Assembly (NCBI RefSeq): GCF_000411455.1 | Contig: NZ_KE150458.1 | Coordinates: 632,876-696,875, forward strand | Reading direction: 5' to 3' | Origin: Microbacterium sp. oral taxon 186 str. F0373 | GTDB taxonomy: Bacteria; Actinomycetota; Actinomycetes; Actinomycetales; Microbacteriaceae | Length of the DNA: 64,000 bases | Shown here: positions 58,444 through 64,000 of the stretch, in pieces | How positions within the stretch are numbered: position 1 is the first letter of the stretch | Layout: every line of letters starts with the position of its first letter | Program-made: the position numbers and the translations under genes | Notes under the pieces: model-generated | Told to the model about the DNA's origin: nothing | Databases searched by the model: none | The model's input: the letters and a program-made list of their open reading frames with translations, nothing else

Positions 58444-60888
58444 TCAGGCGATCGCCGCGCCCACGGCAGCGACAACGGCATCCAGCGGGTGACCGGACGC
58501 ATCCCGCTTCGCGCCCGCGTCCGGCAGCGTGCGCACAGCACCGTCTGCAGCAAGCCCACGGGGCTCTGTACCGACCCAGGCGAGGGTGAGGACGTCCTCG
58601 CCCTTCAGGAAGCGCTGGGCGCGCACACCGCCGGTGGCGCGGCCCTTCGGCGGGAACTCCTCGAACAGCGACACCTTCGCGCTGCCCGCGTCGGTTCCGG
58701 CGATCGCCTGGGATGAACCGGCGATCGTGACGACCACGGCATCGGCCGGTTCAGTCACCACATTGAAGGCCACGACGGAGGCTCCCGTGCTCAGCCGGAC
58801 TCCGGCCATGCCCCCCGCCGCGCGGCCCTGCGGTCGCACGCTCGCAGCATCGAAGCGCAGGAGCTGAGCGTCGGAGGCCACGAAGACGAGTTCAGCGCCG
58901 TCGGGGGCCACGGCAGCGCCCACCACGAGGTCTCCGTCCTTCAGCGCGATGATCTCGGCCTCGTGCTTTCCGGGCGCGAGCTCCGAGGTCGCAACGCGTT
59001 TGACGACTCCCTGTGCGGTGCCGAGCGCGATGACGACGTCACCCAAGGGCACGACGGCCACGACGTGCTCACCCGATCCCAGACCGAGGTACTGATCGGC
59101 GCGGGTGCCCGCTGCGAGCTGCACGGCATTGGCCGGCACCGACGGCAGATCGACGGGCGAGAAGCGCACCAGCCGGCCGCGCGTTGTCACTGCACCGAGC
59201 TCGCCCCTCGTCGTCGTGTCGACAGCGGACAGGATGCCGTCGTGCTTCGCCCGCCGCGTCGGAGCGACGATCTCGCCGGACTCGCCGAGTTCGGCGCGCA
59301 CCATCCGCCCGGTCGCGGACAGGAGCACGCGGCAGGGGGAGTCGGCGATCTGCAGGTCTGCCGCTGCGGCGCTGCGTGAGCGCGCTGCGACGGGTCCGCC
59401 GTTGAGCAGAAGGGTGCGGCGGGGTGTGCCGAAGGTCTCGGCCGCGGCATCCAGCTCTCGGGCGACGTGCTGCCGGAGGAGCACATCGCTGGCCAGCAGA
59501 GCCTGGAGGTCGGCGATCTCCTTCTTGAGCGTGTCCTGCTCGGACTCCAGCTCGATCCGGGAGAAACGCGTGAGACGCCGCAGACGCAACTCCAGGATGT
59601 ATTCGGCCTGCACCTGCGACAGGTCGAAGACGCTCATGAGCTTCGCTCGCGCCTGCTCGGTGTCGTCGGAGGCGCGGATGACCTGGATGACCTCGTCGAT
59701 GTCGAGGATCGCGATGAGAAGACCCTCGACGAGGTGGAGGCGTTCCTGCTTGCGCGCGAGGCGGTAGCGGCTGCGGCGCGTCACGACCTGGATACGGTGA
59801 TCGAGGTACACCCGCAGCAGCGGCTTGAGACCGAGGGTCTGCGGCTGCCCGTCCACGAGGGCGACGTTGTTGATGCCGAAGGAGTCCTCAAGCGGCGTGA
59901 GCCGGTAGAGCTGCTCGAGGACGGCTGCGGGATCGAAGCCGGTCTTGATGCCGATGACGAGGCGCAGGCCGTGGTTGCGGTCGGTGAGGTCGTTGACGTC
60001 GGCGATGCCCGTGAGCTTCTTGGCGTTGACCGCATCTTTGATCTTCTCGATGACGCGCTCGGCGCCCACCATGTACGGCAGCTCCGTCACGACGATGCCG
60101 GTGCGGCGGGGGCCGAGCGACTCGATCGATGTCTTCGCACGCGTGCGGAAGGTTCCGCGTCCGGTCTCGTAAGCCTCGGTGATGCCGTCGAGTCCGACGA
60201 TGATGCCGCCGCCGGGGAGGTCCGGTCCGGGGACGAACTCCATCAGCTCAGCCGTCGTGGCGTCGGGGTTCTCGAGCAGATGGATCGCGGCGGCGACGAC
60301 CTCGTTGAGGTTGTGCGGAGCCGTGTTGGTCGCCATGCCCACCGCGATGCCGGAGGCGCCGTTGACGAGCAGGTTGGGGAATGCGGCGGGGAGGACCGCC
60401 GGCTGCTGGAACTGCCCGTCGTAGTTCGGGACGAAGTCCACGACGTCCTCGTCGAGGTTCTCCGTGAGGGCGAGGGCGGCGGGAGCGAGGCGCGCCTCCG
60501 TGTAACGAGCCGCCGCGGGCCCGTCGTCGAGCGAGCCGAAGTTGCCGTGGCCGTCGACCAGGGGCACGCGCAGCGCGAACGGCTGGGCCAGGCGCACGAG
60601 GGCGTCGTAGATCGCCGAGTCGCCGTGCGGGTGCAGCTTTCCCATGACCTCGCCGACGACGCGGGCGCTCTTTACGTGCCCCCGGTCGGGTCGCAGTCCC
60701 ATGTCCGCCATCTGGAAGAGGATGCGCCGCTGCACCGGCTTGAGACCGTCGCGGGCATCGGGGAGAGCGCGCGAGTAGATGACCGAGTAGGCGTACTCCA
60801 GGAACGAGTCCTGCATCTCGGCGGAGACATCGACATCCTCGATGCGGCCGTGGTCTTCAGGAATGGACGCGGTGCGCGAAGCTGCCAT
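58444..60888 (-). CDS. parC: DNA topoisomerase IV subunit A
   Basis: The 814-aa subunit cleaves and rejoins DNA with the active-site Tyr in [11 protein letters not shown]. The quinolone-determining region contains [20 protein letters not shown], with Ser and Asp at the usual resistance positions. The C-terminal half has beta-propeller repeats such as [20 protein letters not shown] and [20 protein letters not shown]. It pairs with parE, which lies across the two-component system on the other strand. The ATG at 60888 starts [20 protein letters not shown]. Confidence 0.9.
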   Translation of the reverse strand: MAASRTASIPEDHGRIEDVDVSAEMQDSFLEYAYSVIYSRALPDARDGLKPVQRRILFQMADMGLRPDRGHVKSARVVGEVMGKLHPHGDSAIYDALVRLAQPFALRVPLVDGHGNFGSLDDGPAAARYTEARLAPAALALTENLDEDVVDFVPNYDGQFQQPAVLPAAFPNLLVNGASGIAVGMATNTAPHNLNEVVAAAIHLLENPDATTAELMEFVPGPDLPGGGIIVGLDGITEAYETGRGTFRTRAKTSIESLGPRRTGIVVTELPYMVGAERVIEKIKDAVNAKKLTGIADVNDLTDRNHGLRLVIGIKTGFDPAAVLEQLYRLTPLEDSFGINNVALVDGQPQTLGLKPLLRVYLDHRIQVVTRRSRYRLARKQERLHLVEGLLIAILDIDEVIQVIRASDDTEQARAKLMSVFDLSQVQAEYILELRLRRLTRFSRIELESEQDTLKKEIADLQALLASDVLLRQHVARELDAAAETFGTPRRTLLLNGGPVAARSRSAAAADLQIADSPCRVLLSATGRMVRAELGESGEIVAPTRRAKHDGILSAVDTTTRGELGAVTTRGRLVRFSPVDLPSVPANAVQLAAGTRADQYLGLGSGEHVVAVVPLGDVVIALGTAQGVVKRVATSELAPGKHEAEIIALKDGDLVVGAAVAPDGAELVFVASDAQLLRFDAASVRPQGRAAGGMAGVRLSTGASVVAFNVVTEPADAVVVTIAGSSQAIAGTDAGSAKVSLFEEFPPKGRATGGVRAQRFLKGEDVLTLAWVGTEPRGLAADGAVRTLPDAGAKRDASGHPLDAVVAAVGAAIA

Positions 60889-60960
60889 GGATCTGCGGTT
60901 CCCTCGGTGCTCGGGTGGGCCGGGAAGTGGGGCCGCGCGCCATGTGCGAGACTGGCCCCG

Positions 60961-62097
60961 ATGTCGTTCAGCCTACCCGCGGACCCGCCCACAGCCCGGA
61001 GCCTCACCGCCATCGTGCCGCAATTGCTTGCGTCGCTGACGGGCGACGGTGACTGGTTCGCGCCGGCCCGATCGGCGATCCTGATCCTCGTCGACGGTCT
61101 CGGTCGCGGGAACCTCACTGCCCGGGCCGGACACGCCCGGTTTCTGACGGGCGCGATGACGAAGAAGGATGCCGCGCGCAGCACTTTTCCGTCGACGACT
61201 GCCACGGCCCTCACCGGGCTTCTCACGGCGACCGATGCCGGCACCCACGGGATCGTCGGATACCGCGCCCGTATCCCGGGGACCGACATCGCCCCCAACC
61301 AGCTCAAGGGGTGGGAGAGCGACGGACTCGACCCGATGACGTGGCAGCGCTCGGCGCCCCTGCTCGAACGGGAAGCCCACGCCGGACGACCCACCTTCGT
61401 GGTCACGAAGGGGCTGTATCGCGACAGCGGCTTCACGCGGGCGATCCAGCGCGGGGCGGAGTTCGTCGCCGCCGCGACGCCGTCCGAGCGTCTCGCCGCT
61501 GCCGCGGCGCGCGCGGCCGCGCACCCCGGCGCGCTGGTCTACGTGTACATCCCGGAGCTCGACACCCTCGGACACACCTACGGGTGGGAGTCCCCGCAGT
61601 GGCTGCAAGGACTGGAAGAGCTCGACGCGGACCTTCGCCGGTTCGACGCTCTGCTCGCCCCGGGTGTCGGCGCCCTCGTGACGGCCGACCACGGCATGGT
61701 CGACGTGCCGGCTCATCGGCAGGTACTGCTGCGGGACGGCGATCCGCTGCTCCAGGGTGTGCGGCTGGTGGCGGGGGAGCATCGAATGCTGCAGCTCTAC
61801 ACGGAGGACGGCGAGTCGCACGCCGTCGCGGAGCGCTGGCGTGAAGCCGAGCAGTCGCGCTCGTGGGTGATGACGCGCGACGAAGCGATCGATGCCGGCC
61901 TGTACGGCGCCGCGGTGCACCCCGACGTCCGTCCCCGCATCGGCGACGTGCTCGTCGCGGCCCGCAGCGCGGTGGCCTACTACGACGACCGCCTGGCCGA
62001 CAAGAAGCCACAGCGGATGATCGGCCAGCACGGATCGTTGACAGATCAGGAACGCATCGTCCCGCTCATCAGACTCGGCGCGCTCGCGACGGGCTGA
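60961..62097 (+). CDS. Alkaline-phosphatase-superfamily nucleotide pyrophosphatase/phosphodiesterase
   Basis: The 378-aa hydrolase has metal ligands in [12 protein letters not shown], the nucleophile Thr in [34 protein letters not shown], and [11 protein letters not shown]. The family cleaves phosphodiester or pyrophosphate bonds. No signal peptide is seen, so it is probably cytoplasmic. It is divergent from parC with a 72-bp gap. The ATG at 60961 gives the natural N-terminus [20 protein letters not shown]. Confidence 0.88.
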   Translation: MSFSLPADPPTARSLTAIVPQLLASLTGDGDWFAPARSAILILVDGLGRGNLTARAGHARFLTGAMTKKDAARSTFPSTTATALTGLLTATDAGTHGIVGYRARIPGTDIAPNQLKGWESDGLDPMTWQRSAPLLEREAHAGRPTFVVTKGLYRDSGFTRAIQRGAEFVAAATPSERLAAAAARAAAHPGALVYVYIPELDTLGHTYGWESPQWLQGLEELDADLRRFDALLAPGVGALVTADHGMVDVPAHRQVLLRDGDPLLQGVRLVAGEHRMLQLYTEDGESHAVAERWREAEQSRSWVMTRDEAIDAGLYGAAVHPDVRPRIGDVLVAARSAVAYYDDRLADKKPQRMIGQHGSLTDQERIVPLIRLGALATG

Positions 62098-62127
62098 GCA
62101 TCCGTCCCGCGCCGACCTCGACGCGAC

Positions 62128-63168
62128 TCACCCGTCTTCGGTGCGCGCTCCGAAGACGATCTCGTCCCACGACGGCATCGAGGTGCGCCCCTTGCGGCGA
62201 GACGAATCGCTGATGACGGTGTCTTCCATCGTGGATGCCGAGTCCTCGGCATCCGTCGCCGATTCGTCGTAGCCGGGCTCGAGCGCGTCGAACAGCGCCA
62301 CGGGGGAGTGGGGACGCTCCGTGGAGGACTCCTCCGCGGGCATGGGCTCACGCTGGCCGCGACGGCGGCGCAGCGCCTCGAGGAGGTCGGCTGTCTCGGC
62401 CGATGTGACCGCGTGGTCGGGAGCGCGCTTGATCGCGGCATCCTGAACCGCGGGCGCGACGGGCACGCGCACGTCCGGCCGCGTGATGTCCGCGTCGGGA
62501 GCGAGGGAGTCGGCGTCCAGTCGCCGCGGGCCGAACGCGCCGGAGTCGAACCGCGGCGCGTCCTTCAGCGGCGATGCATCCAGCGCGCGCAGGCGGGGGA
62601 TCAGTCCTTCGGGGAGCGACCCCTGACGAGAGAGCTGGGTCGCATCGGCGTTGAGCGGAGCGAGACTGCTGCGGCGCGGGTCGAAGCCCCACCGTGCGTC
62701 GTGGTCGACCTCGTTCGCCGTGAACTCGAGCTTGACGACCCAGCCGTCCTCGTCCTTCCAGCTGGTCCACCGTTCACCGCTCGCGCCCGCTTCGGCGAGC
62801 TTCGCCCGCACCGCGACCCCGAACGTCGGCTGCGCCGCGGCATCGAGCTCACCCGCGATCAGCACCGGGACGGCCAGCGCCTGGCCCACGATGTGCTCGC
62901 GCTCGGCGAGAACGGGACGCTCGAAGCGCTGCACGTCCTCCAGACGAGCGCCGAGCAGCTCCGCGACCTCCTGCGCCGACAGACCGGAACGGATATGCGC
63001 CTGGATGTCGCGAGGGCTCGGCCGCGCCGCACGCGGCTCGTTGTCGCGCTGTGCGCGGCGCAGCTGACTGCGCAGCGTCTCGTCGATCGGCAGCGCGTAC
63101 CGTTCGCCGGACTCCGTGGCGAGAACGAGGACACCTTCCTCGGTTCCGATCACCTTGAGCTGTTCCAT
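62128..63168 (-). CDS. sepH: SepH-like cell-division protein (DUF3071)
   Basis: The 346-aa protein has the conserved N-terminal DUF3071 domain. It starts MEQLKVIGTEEGVLVLATES and includes the helix-turn-helix-like RPSPRDIQAHIRSGLSAQEV with AELLGARLEDVQRFE. A long, acidic, disordered C-terminal part ends SMPSWDEIVFG. SepH stimulates FtsZ assembly in Streptomyces and Mycobacterium. The PSWDEI motif at the end is characteristic. It stands between the phosphodiesterase (convergent) and DUF4193. Confidence 0.88.
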   Translation of the reverse strand: MEQLKVIGTEEGVLVLATESGERYALPIDETLRSQLRRAQRDNEPRAARPSPRDIQAHIRSGLSAQEVAELLGARLEDVQRFERPVLAEREHIVGQALAVPVLIAGELDAAAQPTFGVAVRAKLAEAGASGERWTSWKDEDGWVVKLEFTANEVDHDARWGFDPRRSSLAPLNADATQLSRQGSLPEGLIPRLRALDASPLKDAPRFDSGAFGPRRLDADSLAPDADITRPDVRVPVAPAVQDAAIKRAPDHAVTSAETADLLEALRRRRGQREPMPAEESSTERPHSPVALFDALEPGYDESATDAEDSASTMEDTVISDSSRRKGRTSMPSWDEIVFGARTEDG

Positions 63169-63415
63169 GCGAAACACCCTCCCGTTCCCTGTTCGGGCAC
63201 GATTCGATTGCCGGGGCCATGCTGTCACAGCACTTCGCCGCACTCGGGAATATCGCGGGCGCGCCGCGAGTTCCATGCGACGCACCCGCCGGAAGCGGGC
63301 ACGCACACGACGATCATTTGCGAAATCCGAACCCGTCGTGCAAACTATCGCCGCCCCACGTCGGTCCCCCCGGCCGCGAGTCGGCACTTTGGCAACACAC
63401 CTGGAAGTTGAGAGC

Positions 63416-63706
63416 ATGGCGACCGATTACGACGCCCCCCGTAAGACCGACGACGACAGCGAGTCGATCGAGGCTCTGAAGGAGCGCGTTCCCGACAAGA
63501 TGTCCGGGGCCGTCGACGTCGAGGATGCCGACAACCCCTCGGGCTTCGAGCTGCCCGGCGCCGACCTCTCCGACCTGGAGCTGGACGTCGTCGTCCTGCC
63601 GCCGCAGGAAGACGAGTTCACCTGCGTCGAGTGCTTCCTCGTGAAGCACCGCACCCAGATCGACCACGAGATCGCGGGCGGCGCCGTCTGCATCGAGTGC
63701 GCCTGA
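63416..63706 (+). CDS. DUF4193 zinc-binding-like protein
   Basis: The 96-aa acidic protein MATDYDAPRKTDDDSESIEA ends with DEFTCVECFLVKHRTQIDHE and GGAVCIECA. The two CxxC pairs suggest a zinc site. The family is restricted to Actinobacteria, is highly conserved and commonly lies beside sepH and DUF3093; its role is unknown, though related small proteins interact with RNA polymerase. The ATG at 63416 follows GGAAGTTGAGAGC. Confidence 0.9.
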   Translation: MATDYDAPRKTDDDSESIEALKERVPDKMSGAVDVEDADNPSGFELPGADLSDLELDVVVLPPQEDEFTCVECFLVKHRTQIDHEIAGGAVCIECA

Positions 63707-63749
63707 GAACCCTCGGCCCCGCAGAGCCGATCCCGCTGTCGAGCTGATC

Positions 63750-64000
63750 TCAGCGCGACTGCGCACGCGTGATCGCGGCGACCACCCGGTCAGGTGTGCG
63801 CGTCGCGAACACCCACTCCGTGACGGGGTCGCCGGGATCGAGGACGGGAACGCGGACCACGGGGTCGATCCCGCCGCGGAACATGTGCCATGCCGTCGCG
63901 GACAGCTGAGGACCACGCGCGGCGCGCGCCTCGTCTGCCCACAACGGGTCGGCGGTACCCAGCTGATCGACCGGGATATGCGCGCGACCGACTCGCAGCT
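63750..64000 (-). CDS. DUF3093 membrane protein, C-terminal part (runs off the window)
   Basis: The visible C-terminal part reads RVGRAHIPVDQLG at the window edge and continues through QLSATAWHMFRGGIDPVVRV, PVLDPGDPVTEWVFATRTPD to the stop at 63750. This matches the conserved soluble end of DUF3093, whose N-terminus has two membrane helices outside this window. The function is unknown. It is convergent with DUF4193, a conserved actinobacterial neighbourhood. Confidence 0.8.
   Translation of the reverse strand, partial: LRVGRAHIPVDQLGTADPLWADEARAARGPQLSATAWHMFRGGIDPVVRVPVLDPGDPVTEWVFATRTPDRVVAAITRAQSR

Overview
The window looks like a Microbacterium (family Microbacteriaceae, high-GC Gram-positive) chromosome. 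The evidence is the high GC content, the frequent GTG starts and 4-bp ATGA/GTGA overlaps, the aceE–fasR–fabD–fabH–acpP–fabF order, the glnA2–glnE–glnA1 neighbourhood, a class A RNase P RNA, and Actinobacteria-specific families (DUF4191, DUF3071/SepH, DUF4193, DUF3093, polyphosphate glucokinase). The genus is inferred from gene order and protein style, not from a database match.

Host left arm, 1–19652. A type II fatty-acid operon (fabF partial, acpP, fabH, fabD) lies behind a FasR-like regulator and the homodimeric pyruvate dehydrogenase E1 gene aceE, so acetyl-CoA supply sits beside malonyl-ACP use. Then come tRNA-Val(UAC), an APC amino-acid permease, a coiled-coil zinc-ribbon protein overlapping a PolA-type polymerase, a DUF4012 protein overlapping an LPXTG surface protein, rnpB, ppgK, and glnA2–glnE.

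Integrated element, 19653–40251. A prophage lies between 24-bp copies of the last seven codons plus stop of glnA1. All head and tail genes read leftward: HNH, TerL, portal, a fused prohead protease–major capsid protein, connectors, tail tube, a short tape measure and tail proteins, followed by a sigma-like factor. The early genes also read leftward from an excisionase-like gene; a possible regulator and a tyrosine integrase read rightward. Three insertion sequences have entered it. IS3- and IS481-type copies both split one replication-initiator-like gene, which rejoins in frame when they and their target duplications are removed. An IS256-type copy splits a 73-aa gene beside attR. Without the three insertions the element is about 16.8 kb. 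No lysis gene was recognised. It carries its own terminator to replace the glnA1 terminator it displaced, tandem 11-bp integrase arm-site candidates at both ends, and helically phased 15-bp iteron-like repeats inside the replication gene.

Host right arm, 40228–64000. glnA1 has a four-part GlnR-type operator upstream. Next come RDD and DUF4191 membrane proteins, a large uncharacterised membrane protein, sucB–lpdA–pepA, a PAC2 protein, the principal sigma factor with a CofE-like ligase, an ATP-grasp protein, DUF7455, and topoisomerase IV genes parE and parC. The parE/parC pair flanks a NarL-type two-component system. A phosphodiesterase-like protein, SepH, DUF4193 and a partial DUF3093 protein finish the window.

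Best candidate for an undescribed system: directly upstream of the histidine kinase (start 57592) is a 13-codon gene at 57593–57634 encoding MWYWIGQQLGIWK. It has an 8/8 Shine-Dalgarno sequence, and its stop codon abuts the kinase start. It may be a Trp-rich signal or leader peptide co-encoded with its own sensor.
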